48,585 nt of DNA, taken from positions 1 to 48,585 of the IMG/VR virus record IMGVR_UViG_3300010411_000002. One strand, 5' to 3'. The notes below the pieces were generated by a model. It did not search any database and was not told the origin of the DNA. It saw only the letters and a list, made by a program, of their open reading frames with translations. The DNA is from a virus. Positions within the stretch are counted from its first letter, which is position 1; the number at the start of each line of letters is the position of its first letter. Positions 30,503 to 39,577 of this stretch are shown piece after piece. Made by a program: the position numbers and the translations under genes.

Positions 30503-32278
30503 CTAATTTGCTGTTATTTCAGGGGCTTCCCCCAAATCTACACCGATTTTATCAAGGTCGGTGTCCATATCATTTTTTAATGCTTTTCGTGGTTCCTCCG
30601 GAATGTCCTCCAGAAATTTATAGAATTGTCGTGCCAGTGAAATGCCCTGGTAGAAGTGGTTTACAACGAGTTTGTGCAGAACATAATTCAAACACGCCTT
30701 GTTATGGAAATACTGAAAACGTCCATCGTTGCTCGCCGGATTATTTTCAGCCATATTCCACGCCTCGACATACCTGTTAGAGGCCTCAACCATATCGGCA
30801 TGATTTCCGCTTTTTGTTGATAACCTGCATTTCACCCAGTTCAAGTCAAGATCGTCCGGATATCTCGATAGCGCCTCATGAACAATGTCAAGCGCCTCAT
30901 CAGGTCGCCCAAGCATTTCAAGTTGGTTATAGGCAGTCATGTAAATTGACGGATTGAATCCCTCGTTATCTTTTTCAGCCTCGATATATTTCATCGCATG
31001 TTCAAGGGATAACTCCAGGTCACCATCATACTGGCCATAGATTTGACTCAGGTAAAAATGATATTTGTAATATTTTTCACCGGCAGCTTCTTTATCTTTT
31101 TTCGTTAATTCGATCAGGTTGATGTCACGATCACGTTTCTTTTGACGATCCTCTGTCGTTATGTCATAACCATAATGTCGTGTTTTGCATAAGTGCTGTT
31201 GGTACACAGGGCCGTCGAATCTAGGGAAGTTATGTTTTCTATTCTCCCATGTTACCCGGCCATTTCTAAAAAAATGCATCTGCATAAAATCCATACAGTG
31301 ATGAGCGCCTCTCATGTCCTCCATTTTGCACCGACAGGCTGAAACCTCGTTCGGTATCTGAGCAAACGATTGTTTAAATTTTTTAGGCTCAGATAAAAGA
31401 AACAGCTCCTCATCTGCGTCAATTCTCAATATCCATTCGATGTCAGGAGATACGGCCTGAAATGATTCGTTTCGGTGAAATGAAAAATCATCACGCCACG
31501 GGCTATTAATTATCCTGGCCCCAAATGATTCTGCAATTTTTATCGTGTTATCAACGCTGCCAGTATCGACAATGATAATCTCGTCTGCGATATACTGAAC
31601 AGAATTTAGGCATCGTTCCAGGTTTTTCTCCTCATCACGGACTATCATAGCAACGGCTATTTTTGCAGGCTCAACCTCTGCGTCAATGACGCTGTAACCG
31701 TATCGTTTTGCCATGTCCCGGACTTGTTTATATAGCTTTTTATTCGTATTTTTCAAATCCTGCCATGTCAAATCGCCGTGTTTGCGGGCATTGACGTTTT
31801 TCGGTATTTTCGGCATGTCATTTGACGGAATCCGCATGAACTCACGGAATTTAGGCCATTGCCAGTTGATGTCCTCGATTCTCAAAAAATATTGTGGATT
31901 TTTGGATTCTATCAATTCATTCCAGGCAACCCATGTTTTCATTGCATTTTCGATTGTCCAGTGAATACCAAGGTTTTTGCCTGTAATCTCAGAGATATAA
32001 GCGAGTGAATCCTCATGCAGCGTTTGGCTGCTGGCAATCACCTTCAATGGATGCCGCACAAGATGAACAAGCCTGTTATATCCAACTGTTTTAACGCCGT
32101 CTTTCAGCCACCAAACAGGCGTTTTACCGGGTTCTATATGCAGCCATGACACAATGCCGTCGTTACCGATGTGTATTTCGTGCGGCATATCTTTCCCGCA
32201 TTGCTGCATGAGCTGGGCCATGTATCCAGTCCCGGATCTCGGATGGCCTGTTATGAGATAGCTATTAGGGTTGTCCAT
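30503..32278 (-). CDS. Sulfotransferase - family 2 glycosyltransferase fusion
   Basis: A 591-aa protein. N-terminal sulfotransferase-like domain (1-195): 5'-phosphosulfate-binding loop TGHPRSGT at 10-17 and 3'-phosphate motif LVRHPLKVIASS at 73-84. Then a GT-A family 2 glycosyltransferase (about 205-400): AMIVRDEEKNLERCLNSV, VDTGSVDNT and the DxD motif RIDADEE (D287, D289). Then a TPR-like helical tail (about 430-570). It sits between tail-terminator and tail-tube genes in the same direction, with a 14-nt overlap upstream. ATG 32278 is the first Met of the sulfotransferase fold. It may modify virion proteins or host glycans; inferred. Confidence 0.82.
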   Translation of the reverse strand: MDNPNSYLITGHPRSGTGYMAQLMQQCGKDMPHEIHIGNDGIVSWLHIEPGKTPVWWLKDGVKTVGYNRLVHLVRHPLKVIASSQTLHEDSLAYISEITGKNLGIHWTIENAMKTWVAWNELIESKNPQYFLRIEDINWQWPKFREFMRIPSNDMPKIPKNVNARKHGDLTWQDLKNTNKKLYKQVRDMAKRYGYSVIDAEVEPAKIAVAMIVRDEEKNLERCLNSVQYIADEIIIVDTGSVDNTIKIAESFGARIINSPWRDDFSFHRNESFQAVSPDIEWILRIDADEELFLLSEPKKFKQSFAQIPNEVSACRCKMEDMRGAHHCMDFMQMHFFRNGRVTWENRKHNFPRFDGPVYQQHLCKTRHYGYDITTEDRQKKRDRDINLIELTKKDKEAAGEKYYKYHFYLSQIYGQYDGDLELSLEHAMKYIEAEKDNEGFNPSIYMTAYNQLEMLGRPDEALDIVHEALSRYPDDLDLNWVKCRLSTKSGNHADMVEASNRYVEAWNMAENNPASNDGRFQYFHNKACLNYVLHKLVVNHFYQGISLARQFYKFLEDIPEEPRKALKNDMDTDLDKIGVDLGEAPEITAN

Positions 32279-32954
32279 ACGGATTTCCCGCCCTGATTTC
32301 ATATTTAATTTTGCCCTCGATTTTTGCTCCAACAAAACTGTAATCCTCCTCTGAATAGGTTTCTATTCCGCCTCGTTCAATCGTTATGATCCCAAGTCCG
32401 CCAGTGAAAGCAGTCTCCGGATCGGTTTCTGTATAATCCTCTGATATCGTTAATATATTCGTATTGACGTTTTCGTCCTGAAAGACGCCGACAACACGCC
32501 TGAGTGTCACCGTCCCCTTTGCGTCACCGCCCGCCCATGTACCGCTATCAAGCGTTATTGCCTCAATATATCCGGTTGCTCCAGATGTATCGCCGGTTAA
32601 TGTATCACCAACGGACGGTTCAGTTGAGCCGCTTTCAAAATCGTAAACCATTTTGACGCCCAGGATACATTCTAACAGATCGCCTAAAAGCTTTTCGGAA
32701 ACCTCCGATTTGTCGTTTGCGCCATAGTCAGCTAACGCCTCGATTTCAAACGGCATGACGCATGTAATGATATTGTAGGACTGTTCATATTCCTCAAGTC
32801 CCGGCCAATAAACGACACAGTCAATACCATCCGGTTTATGAGCAGCACGTAGGGCATTGCTGCCTAAATTGTAATTATATCCCTTTGTTGTCAGGATATT
32901 TTCAAGCTGCGTCACGCCCGCACTGATTATTTGTTCCCGAATCGTATCTGTCAT
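32265..32954 (-). CDS. Tail terminator-like protein (U-like) with inserted beta domain
   Basis: A 229-aa protein. N-terminal about 100 residues (TIREQIISAGVTQLENILTT, IITCVMPFEIEALADYG) have the size and position of a gpU-type tail terminator. Residues about 105-185 (VGDTLTGDTSGATGYIEAIT) are a known-looking phage fibre-type insert. It ends with KIEGKIKYEIRAGNPYGQP. Confidence 0.65.
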   Translation of the reverse strand: MTDTIREQIISAGVTQLENILTTKGYNYNLGSNALRAAHKPDGIDCVVYWPGLEEYEQSYNIITCVMPFEIEALADYGANDKSEVSEKLLGDLLECILGVKMVYDFESGSTEPSVGDTLTGDTSGATGYIEAITLDSGTWAGGDAKGTVTLRRVVGVFQDENVNTNILTISEDYTETDPETAFTGGLGIITIERGGIETYSEEDYSFVGAKIEGKIKYEIRAGNPYGQP

Positions 32955-33598
32955 TTTTTCGCCTTATCTATCAGCAATCCAACTTGCCGCTCAAATTCAT
33001 CAAAATAACGCTGACTTGCATTAACCTGGACGTATGGCAATAACTTGTCCCGTGATCGCTCAAATAAATATTCGATTGTCGGGCCGAGCAGTTCTGTCAT
33101 TTTTTTATATTTATATGCCAATTTAGCGAAAAACCACGTTGGAGGATGTGGAGGCACTCCTGTGCCGACTTTATCGCCGTATCGATGAAAAATGCCAACG
33201 TGGCATTTTGGCTCTTCTCCAAGTTTTGTTTTGCCGCAAACTTTAGCTGTAAACGCATGAGGCAAAAATTGAGTGCTTCCTGATTTCCAAACCTTAACTT
33301 TGACACCCTTACGTGTCTCAGAATATTTATATTTTGATAGGGCCACCTTCGCCGATTTGAACCGTAGCGCACCAGAAACCTTTGATTTACTTGCTAAATC
33401 AGTTGAAATATTCTTGTCAACGTCTGCTTTTTTCAGCGTTACTTGCGAACGAATTAACTTTGAGCTATCCGTCTTTCCGCCCTTGACGCCCTGGTTGATC
33501 GCACGAATGAAAGCTGTTTGCGCACCGTTCCGAATACCGGACAATGCGGCCTCAACCTCTTTTAATCGTTTTTTGTCAATCTCAATAGTAAATGCCAT
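32951..33598 (-). CDS. Minor tail protein Z-like
   Basis: A 215-aa protein beginning MAFTIEIDKKRLKEVEAALS, basic throughout, with RNGAQTAFIRAINQGVKGGK, typical of the prophage minor tail protein Z family (head-tail completion). Order Z-U-V is conserved with lambda. Confidence 0.8.
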   Translation of the reverse strand: MAFTIEIDKKRLKEVEAALSGIRNGAQTAFIRAINQGVKGGKTDSSKLIRSQVTLKKADVDKNISTDLASKSKVSGALRFKSAKVALSKYKYSETRKGVKVKVWKSGSTQFLPHAFTAKVCGKTKLGEEPKCHVGIFHRYGDKVGTGVPPHPPTWFFAKLAYKYKKMTELLGPTIEYLFERSRDKLLPYVQVNASQRYFDEFERQVGLLIDKAKK

Positions 33599-33834
33599 TA
33601 GCTATACGTATATGTCGTCCGATTATCCCAAACTTTGTCAAAATTCGTCGTCCCGCCTGCAAAATCAATCTGAGTCACCAGGTTATTTGCGTTATATGTC
33701 AGTTTTTTAATCTGCCATTTCGATTCAGATGTTAAAGCATTCGGGGGAGCCGTTCCGATATATTCTGGATTGCTCGATGAGTCATAGGCAATCCGCTGTT
33801 TTGTCCGTGCACTTAATTCCGGTTGTATTTTCAT
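33598..33834 (-). CDS. Small head-tail region protein (78 aa)
   Basis: Short, beta-like, with KWQIKKLTYNANNLVTQIDF. It occurs between the putative FII-like joiner and Z. A structural or accessory role is inferred from position only. Confidence 0.6.
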   Translation of the reverse strand: MKIQPELSARTKQRIAYDSSSNPEYIGTAPPNALTSESKWQIKKLTYNANNLVTQIDFAGGTTNFDKVWDNRTTYTYS

Positions 33835-34148
33835 TTTTTCACCGCCATTGTCACTGTTTTTCCGTCATTGTTGATTGGATATTTGCATGTATACGTTACG
33901 CCGTTTTGTTCAAACGTTTCCCCTCTGTTTGCCTCCCGCCCGATTTCCGAATAGATATAACGCACCGTCGATATTTGCTCTCTGGCCTGCGTTATCATAT
34001 CGCCCGGATAAAACTCGACGCTCTCCCGGATTATGACAGTCGGTGTCGATACCGTCCCTAAAGCAGTCGTGAAAGTTGCTGTAGAGCCGATCACGTTAAA
34101 CAAATCAGCCCTACAGCTTGCCATGCACGAGGCGAACGAGGAGCTCAT
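33831..34148 (-). CDS. Head-tail joining protein (FII-like slot)
   Basis: A 105-aa protein with VIIRESVEFYPGDMITQARE and a C-terminal beta hairpin; size and position between capsid and Z suggest a head-tail joining or completion protein. It overlaps the next gene by 4 nt. Confidence 0.65.
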   Translation of the reverse strand: MSSSFASCMASCRADLFNVIGSTATFTTALGTVSTPTVIIRESVEFYPGDMITQAREQISTVRYIYSEIGREANRGETFEQNGVTYTCKYPINNDGKTVTMAVKK

Positions 34149-34157
34149 GGCAATACC

Positions 34158-35168
34158 TTATGATGCAGCGGTAAAGTCGATTAAATACCCAGCAGCTTTT
34201 GAAATTTCGCTGACTGCTGTTCCGCTGGAGTTGATTGATTTCAGCAATGTCGGTTTTGTGTCATGGCGCACCCGGAGAATATCAGCCCGGACGGTTTCGT
34301 CCCTGTATCTCTCAGAAATTACCTGCTGTCCTGACACACCTTCATTCCATGCGATAATCCGACCAATACAAGGTTCGGTAATCGGATCGCCGGGTTGAGC
34401 GATACGGCATAATAGGCAATACTGAGATCCCCAAATATCGGATAATGATGCAGTCTGGTTCCGTTTTGCCGAGTTATAAAGCGAGCCGGCAACGATCAGG
34501 TATTGCAGGTCAAGGTAGTCCATCAGATGCGCATTTGTGATTTTCCCGGTTTTGGCAGCCTCCGGCTCCTGCTTGTAAACCCAGTCCAGAACGTTATCTG
34601 ACATTTTAAGGTATTTGTAACCGTCCCAAGGCACAACAAGCGCATTCGGCATAATGCCATAATAACGAATCGAATCCCTCCCGGTCTCAATGTCGTATTG
34701 AGGATCGGAGCTTGCAGTTGTCGCCCATGATGTCGTTGCATTGTGAGCCGAGAAGTTTGAAGTATTAAATAACTGATTTTTAACGTCATACTCCTCTTTT
34801 CTCAGAATGTTGTTCATCAGGATCCTGGTCATTGCCAGTTCATAGGCGAACTCGTCGCCATAGAGCGCAACGTCCCTGTCATCAAGAGGCGTTTCAAGGC
34901 CATTTTCTTCTGTCGTGTAATAGCCACGCTCGAATTTTTCACCGAATCGGTTATAAGCACCATCGGACGCCCTGGCAGTAGCCAAAAGACTGAACAACGC
35001 CTCCTTCGGGATTACCGGGTAAGACGCTTCCTGTTTAGATACCCAAAAATACGGCATAATCTGCTGGCCGACAAACCCCATTGTAGGGGCTTCGAGCATC
35101 ACCTCATAAGCCGCTTGCCCCAAGTCGGGTCGCCTTGTTGATATGCTATCAACTGGTTTCATTCCCAT
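34158..35168 (-). CDS. Major capsid protein
   Basis: A 336-aa protein in the lambda E slot. N-terminal PVDSISTRRPDLGQAAYEV, a central YGIMPNALVVPWDGYKYL and DIWGSQYCLLCRIAQPGDP match the general look of HK97-fold capsids of the phage E-like family. SD AAGGAGAT precedes the ATG, and the parS-like palindrome stands directly before that SD. Confidence 0.88.
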   Translation of the reverse strand: MGMKPVDSISTRRPDLGQAAYEVMLEAPTMGFVGQQIMPYFWVSKQEASYPVIPKEALFSLLATARASDGAYNRFGEKFERGYYTTEENGLETPLDDRDVALYGDEFAYELAMTRILMNNILRKEEYDVKNQLFNTSNFSAHNATTSWATTASSDPQYDIETGRDSIRYYGIMPNALVVPWDGYKYLKMSDNVLDWVYKQEPEAAKTGKITNAHLMDYLDLQYLIVAGSLYNSAKRNQTASLSDIWGSQYCLLCRIAQPGDPITEPCIGRIIAWNEGVSGQQVISERYRDETVRADILRVRHDTKPTLLKSINSSGTAVSEISKAAGYLIDFTAAS

Positions 35169-35184
35169 TTTAATATCTCCTTAA

Positions 35185-35200
35185 TGTTTCACGTGAAACA
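35185..35200. promoter_or_regulatory. parS-like 16-bp palindrome, site 2
   Basis: Second exact TGTTTCACGTGAAACA, 21-bp identity with site 1 including the flanking ATTTA. It lies between decoration and capsid genes, 3-4 nt before the capsid SD (AAGGAG) on the minus strand. Confidence 0.7.
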
Positions 35201-35202
35201 AT

Positions 35203-36186
35203 TTAGCTTACGAGTTTACGTGTGTATTCAATCCAAACCCCGGTTAGATACAATGCGTCTTGCGCATGAGTTGCGGGCGTTATGATTGATGTTAGAATCT
35301 GAGCGCCTGCCGGAACATCAGCAGCGGCAATAGTCGCCGTGTATTCTGTATATGTTGCAACACTGATTGCGGCAGTCGCATCTTCAACTTTTGTATCGCC
35401 CTCGTTAAACCATGATGCGATGTTTAATTCCGGGTTATTGGTTCCGTCCGATGACGCCCTAAAATGCAGAACAATGTCGGCGCTGGTGTTAAGGTCGGGC
35501 GGTAATGGCTTTTGCAGCATCACAGCATCACTATCGCTTGTAGCCCAGTTAAGACGCTGGCAACCATCGGTCACGCCGTTAATGGCCTCCAGAATCGGTG
35601 TTGTATCGCTTGCCAGAACGCCGCCATTTCCTGCTGTATTTGCAACATCGCCGCTTGAAACCTCTCTCAATTCAGTCAATGAGACAGGAATAAACGCCTG
35701 AGCTGTGTCGATATGGGCATAAATTTCAGCCAGAGCGGCCTCAACTGTTGATTCAGATGTATGCCCATCTCCATCAGCAATCGAAACGCTTGCAGCCGTA
35801 GTTGAAACCGTCGGGAATGGCTGAATCTCAACGACATCGGATGCAGCGTTGGCCGCCTGCATCGCCTTGAAATATGCCGTCCCTGAACTGGTGTCCTGCA
35901 CCCTGCCATCGGTTGCGCCATACAGCGTCGCATCAATCGCAAACGCTTCTGCTGCTTCGCAGAAAAACGTCCCCGAATCATTGATTGGACGGACTGAAAT
36001 GAAATCCCCGGATGAGCAGGATTCAAGAGTTATGCCGATGCAGGCCTCGCCTGCGTCGGCATACTGTACCTGGGGCGGATCGGCTGTCGTTGCGCTCTTG
36101 AGCTTTACTCGCCGATCCTGAATAAGATCCTCGCCTGCGGTGTACGCCTTAGCGCCTTTATTTATAGTTGATTGAATTGCAGTCAT
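35203..36186 (-). CDS. Capsid decoration protein with C-terminal extension
   Basis: A 327-aa protein. Start MTAIQSTINKGAKAYTAGED at 36186 has SD AAAGGAG. Residues 1-115 resemble DUF2190/lambda D-type decoration proteins (YADAGEACIGITLESCSSGD, GTFFCEAAEAFAIDATLYG). The remaining about 200 residues (DGDGHTSESTVEAALAEI, then a lectin-like LNIASWFNEGDTKVEDAT) are an added beta-rich domain that would project from the head. Confidence 0.78.
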   Translation of the reverse strand: MTAIQSTINKGAKAYTAGEDLIQDRRVKLKSATTADPPQVQYADAGEACIGITLESCSSGDFISVRPINDSGTFFCEAAEAFAIDATLYGATDGRVQDTSSGTAYFKAMQAANAASDVVEIQPFPTVSTTAASVSIADGDGHTSESTVEAALAEIYAHIDTAQAFIPVSLTELREVSSGDVANTAGNGGVLASDTTPILEAINGVTDGCQRLNWATSDSDAVMLQKPLPPDLNTSADIVLHFRASSDGTNNPELNIASWFNEGDTKVEDATAAISVATYTEYTATIAAADVPAGAQILTSIITPATHAQDALYLTGVWIEYTRKLVS

Positions 36187-36200
36187 ATTTTTATCTCCTT

Positions 36201-36707
36201 TTACTGAATTGTTTGCCCGTTTACCTGTGCCAACCATTTTTCACGGATGCCAGGGAAACGCCGGTTGACAATATTCATGGCCTCGGATTTTTTAACGCCC
36301 ATTTCTTTTTCGATCTGAGCAACGGCCTCCATGAAATTCGGTTCATCGTGGGCTGTCCTACTGCCGGGATTTTCAGGGCCGGATTGCCGAACTTCTTTCA
36401 GCGCCTCGGTTTTTGCCTGGATTGTCTCAACTTCCTGGCTTTTCGGTTTCTCCAGTTCAGGATTCAGCGCCTTTGCTGCCTGTAGCTGCTCCGGTGTAAT
36501 CCCGGAGGCCAGAAGTGTTTCAAGTTTTTTGCCCTCATCAGCGCCGAATTGGATTTTTGCCAACCCCAAAATCCGGTTTTGCTCTGACTGAGCTGCCTCT
36601 TGTTTGATTTTTTGAACATCTACGCTTTCCCGTGCATCCTTTTCAATCTGAGCAGTCAGATCCGGATACTCAGCGGAAAGCTCCTTTTTAGTTGTGATTT
36701 CTGTCAT
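36201..36707 (-). CDS. Internal in-frame scaffold protein (Nu3-like)
   Basis: An in-frame ATG at 36707 (Met332 of the protease, MTEITTKKELSAEYPD) has its own SD, AGGAGATATTCCAA. It would yield a 168-aa protein identical to the protease C-terminus, the arrangement of lambda Nu3 within C. Translation from this site is inferred. Confidence 0.6.
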   Translation of the reverse strand: MTEITTKKELSAEYPDLTAQIEKDARESVDVQKIKQEAAQSEQNRILGLAKIQFGADEGKKLETLLASGITPEQLQAAKALNPELEKPKSQEVETIQAKTEALKEVRQSGPENPGSRTAHDEPNFMEAVAQIEKEMGVKKSEAMNIVNRRFPGIREKWLAQVNGQTIQ

Positions 36708-37700
36708 TTGGAATATCTCCTGTGTTGTTTGTCCGACTTCCGCCGTGGAAAGCCTTGATATGACTTCTGATAGCGGCATAATCCCATCGACTAAGCCCGC
36801 CTTTTTCGCCTTTTCGCCTATAAAAACACGGCCTTCTGCCATTTTTAGTAGACGTTCTTTTGATTTTACCTTGCGATTTCGTTTAATCCCTGCCAGGAAA
36901 ACACGATACGTGTCGTCAACTAAATCTTGTAGATACGATTTGCCTTGTTTTGATAACGGAGTTGTTTCGCTCGCAATTCGTTTGTATTTTCCGGCATATA
37001 TCTCTGTGCGTTTAATCCCTGATTGTTTGTCCCGCTCGCTGAAATCGTGATGCGTCAATACTATGCCGATTGATCCAATTTCTGATGTTTCGTTTGTAAA
37101 AACAGCATCAGCAGCAGACCCTACCCAATATCCAGCAGAGGCCATTTGTCCGTTCGCATAGGCGACAATATTTTTTAATCCCCTGGAATTGTAAATAATA
37201 TCAGCAGCCTCTTTTGTACCATCGACAGCACCTCCAGGTGATTCAACGTCGATCACGACCGCCTTGACATCAGGATCATCAATCGCCTGCTGAAAATCAC
37301 GCATAAACAACTGAGTCGAGGTTCCCCCGGATATAGCCGTCATCAGATTCATTCGTTTTGCCAGGACGCCGTATAAAGGCACGATTGCAACGTTATCCTG
37401 AACAATATATTGTTTTATATCTGTATCCTGTTCGGACGTTTTCGCCTCAAATTCTATTTTTTCGCCGGATAATCGGGATTCGACAAATGCGTTTATCTCC
37501 TGCAATTTAGCAGGGTGAATCGCCCAGGGCTGATCCTGTATCATGCCAAATGCAAGAGATTCAGGCTTCTGTGATTGTTTTTTACAAACCGCATATCGCT
37601 GATCTGTATCCGGATATTCTTTTTTCATGGTCTCGTTATCCATACATCGCTCCACGAATTTCTTGTCAGACTCATTCTTTTTGCGTTTCGGCAACGGCAT
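36201..37700 (-). CDS. S49/SppA-type head maturation protease with scaffold domain
   Basis: A 499-aa protein. N-terminal FVERCM...EYPDTDQRYAVCK motif seen in many phage prohead proteases; then a ClpP/SppA-fold peptidase with nucleophile S188 in QMASAGYW and a general-base Lys near 238-240 (YAGKYKR). The C-terminal third (about 332-499) is charged and helical and likely the scaffold, as in lambda C/Nu3. It overlaps the portal gene by 29 nt. Confidence 0.88.
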   Translation of the reverse strand: MPLPKRKKNESDKKFVERCMDNETMKKEYPDTDQRYAVCKKQSQKPESLAFGMIQDQPWAIHPAKLQEINAFVESRLSGEKIEFEAKTSEQDTDIKQYIVQDNVAIVPLYGVLAKRMNLMTAISGGTSTQLFMRDFQQAIDDPDVKAVVIDVESPGGAVDGTKEAADIIYNSRGLKNIVAYANGQMASAGYWVGSAADAVFTNETSEIGSIGIVLTHHDFSERDKQSGIKRTEIYAGKYKRIASETTPLSKQGKSYLQDLVDDTYRVFLAGIKRNRKVKSKERLLKMAEGRVFIGEKAKKAGLVDGIMPLSEVISRLSTAEVGQTTQEIFQMTEITTKKELSAEYPDLTAQIEKDARESVDVQKIKQEAAQSEQNRILGLAKIQFGADEGKKLETLLASGITPEQLQAAKALNPELEKPKSQEVETIQAKTEALKEVRQSGPENPGSRTAHDEPNFMEAVAQIEKEMGVKKSEAMNIVNRRFPGIREKWLAQVNGQTIQ

Positions 37701-39246
37701 TATTATTTACCTGCTGATTCTGTTCATTGTTCAGTCCCCGGTCGCTCTCCTCTTCCCGTTCTTCCTGTAGTTGCGCATAAGTCGTATCTGGATCTAAACC
37801 TCTTTCAATCATTGCTTGTCGTTTTGTTTTTAGGTTTGCCTGATTTAACTTGATGTCAGCGGTTGCTTCTTTGATGGGTTCGATATTGCCTTTAGCCGGG
37901 CCAATCCACATTGCATTGCAGTATGAATCAATATTTTCGTAGAAATCCGGGATGTTAAGCTCGTTCATCAGATACGCTTCTTCCATGAGCATCTTTCTTG
38001 TCTCGTGTGACCACCTGGCAATAATCGAGCGAAACCACGAATAGGTTTTCCATGCCTCCAGCATCGCAGAACGGAATCCAGCGTAATTGGTTTCGGAAAC
38101 GTCTTTATAAATGACGCTGTGCGGCATATTTAAGCCCAGGGCTATTGATTTTTTTAGGATTTTCGTAAATGGATCGAATGTTTGTGATGGCCTATTCGGA
38201 TTGATCGGAGTCGGTTTTCCAGCGCCATACATGATTTGCCCGGGGATAAGCTCCTGATACCGCTCGTCATAACTGTCGCCGCCCATGCCGTAGGCTGTTT
38301 GTGTGTATGTCGCCAAGTTTCCGGCAGTTGTGAACGGATTTACCGGGCCGGTGTCAACCCACATTGAAAACGCTGCCGTTACAATAGCTGATACTAATTC
38401 AGAATTGAGTAAATCATTGAAATTTTTCAGATATTCGACAACCGGCGTAAGCATCGGCCAACCACGGACTTGTTCGGGTTCTTTCTGATCGAAACCGTGG
38501 TAAAATTGCAGCCTGTGACCTTTTCGCATCGGTATTCGTTGAAAATCAGTCGGATAAAACCCGTTCCCGGTGGACACGAAAACAGCCTGGCATCCGCCGT
38601 ATTTATCTAATTCGATCCCGTCCCTGACATTTTCCTGCGCTTTTCCCCACGCTGTTTGAATCCGTGTTGGATACAACATTTGGGCTGTTAGCGAGTAATA
38701 GCGCCAATCTGATTCAATCATTGGATATAGGCAGAAAAATTCACCGAATTGCAGGAATTGTCGGACTGCCTGAAACTGCAAGGCGCCGAATGACAAACGT
38801 CCAGCCGTGTCAGCATGTGGTTCCCAGCGATTCCAAACGCTGCGCATTTGAAATTCAATTTCACGGGCATGTTCACGGGATATATTGAGTGTTTTGTGGT
38901 CTATGGCAGGTAGCGGAGTCAGTGCCGGGCCGACGACGTTGACTGCAAATGTATCGGTTATTCCAGCAGCATGAGGATCATTGACAACAAGATCCGAACA
39001 CCGCTTGACAACCTCCTCCCTCTGCATCGCCTCCGTATTTTTACCTAAAAATGCTTGTGGGTTCCAGTCTTTCAGCGATCCGGTTTTTTTCGCCGCATCA
39101 CGTTTTACAGAATGGGGTCTATGGCTCGGTTGGAGTTTTCGCCCATCCGGGCCATAGAGTTGAGGAGGATTTTGAAAAGCAGAGAGTTGAGAAGCAAAGG
39201 TATTTACGGCTGTTTGAAATATTTGTGATTGATCGGCGTTAAGCAC
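37672..39246 (-). CDS. Portal protein (lambda B-like)
   Basis: A 524-aa protein. Conserved lambda-type portal features: CSDLVVNDPHAAGITDTFAV, VGPALTPLPAID, the PRGQ-like middle FYHGFDQKEPEQVRGWPMLT, and YAGFRSAMLEAWKTYSWFRS. It forms the dodecameric DNA channel at the head vertex. It lies between W-like and protease genes as in lambda. Confidence 0.92.
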   Translation of the reverse strand: MLNADQSQIFQTAVNTFASQLSAFQNPPQLYGPDGRKLQPSHRPHSVKRDAAKKTGSLKDWNPQAFLGKNTEAMQREEVVKRCSDLVVNDPHAAGITDTFAVNVVGPALTPLPAIDHKTLNISREHAREIEFQMRSVWNRWEPHADTAGRLSFGALQFQAVRQFLQFGEFFCLYPMIESDWRYYSLTAQMLYPTRIQTAWGKAQENVRDGIELDKYGGCQAVFVSTGNGFYPTDFQRIPMRKGHRLQFYHGFDQKEPEQVRGWPMLTPVVEYLKNFNDLLNSELVSAIVTAAFSMWVDTGPVNPFTTAGNLATYTQTAYGMGGDSYDERYQELIPGQIMYGAGKPTPINPNRPSQTFDPFTKILKKSIALGLNMPHSVIYKDVSETNYAGFRSAMLEAWKTYSWFRSIIARWSHETRKMLMEEAYLMNELNIPDFYENIDSYCNAMWIGPAKGNIEPIKEATADIKLNQANLKTKRQAMIERGLDPDTTYAQLQEEREEESDRGLNNEQNQQVNNNAVAETQKE

Positions 39247-39457
39247 GTTTAATAATCCCTTGATTTATAATCATGCAACCGCCATTGCCATTTTCTGCGA
39301 GGTATTCCTGATAAACCTCACGCCGCATTGTCCGTAATTCTGACAATCGTGCACGCTGAATAGACCAATCCCCTTCATTAGCTGATTGAGCTTTCAGGCA
39401 CGCTGTTATGGCGTCGTCAATTTCTGAAAGTCTGGTAGCTGCTGATTTAATAGTCAT
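39239..39457 (-). CDS. Head-tail connector gpW-like
   Basis: A 72-aa protein starting MTIKSAATRLSEIDDAITAC, helical with a QRARLSELRTMRREVYQEYL segment, ending in GGCMIINQG. Size and position just before the portal match lambda W, which stabilises packaged DNA. It overlaps the portal start by 8 nt. The SD is weak. Confidence 0.75.
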   Translation of the reverse strand: MTIKSAATRLSEIDDAITACLKAQSANEGDWSIQRARLSELRTMRREVYQEYLAENGNGGCMIINQGIIKRA

Positions 39458-39537
39458 ATCAGCAGTTTGTAAGATTGATTTTTTTAAATCAAATTATATA
39501 TGGGATATATGGGATATTTTAAGGCAGGAAATAAAAA

Positions 39538-39563
39538 AAGGCGCACCGGTGATGGTGCGCCTT
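39538..39563 (-). terminator. Intrinsic terminator before the head operon
   Basis: AAGGCGCACC (39538-39547) pairs with GGTGCGCCTT (39554-39563), 6-nt loop, followed on the minus strand by TTTTTTTATTTC. It ends the unit carrying the 39578-39862 gene and separates the small-gene insert from W-portal. Between it and W lies a doubled ATATGGGAT tract at about 39497-39515, without a convincing promoter. Confidence 0.85.
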
Positions 39564-39577
39564 GAGGTTAAAATTAA

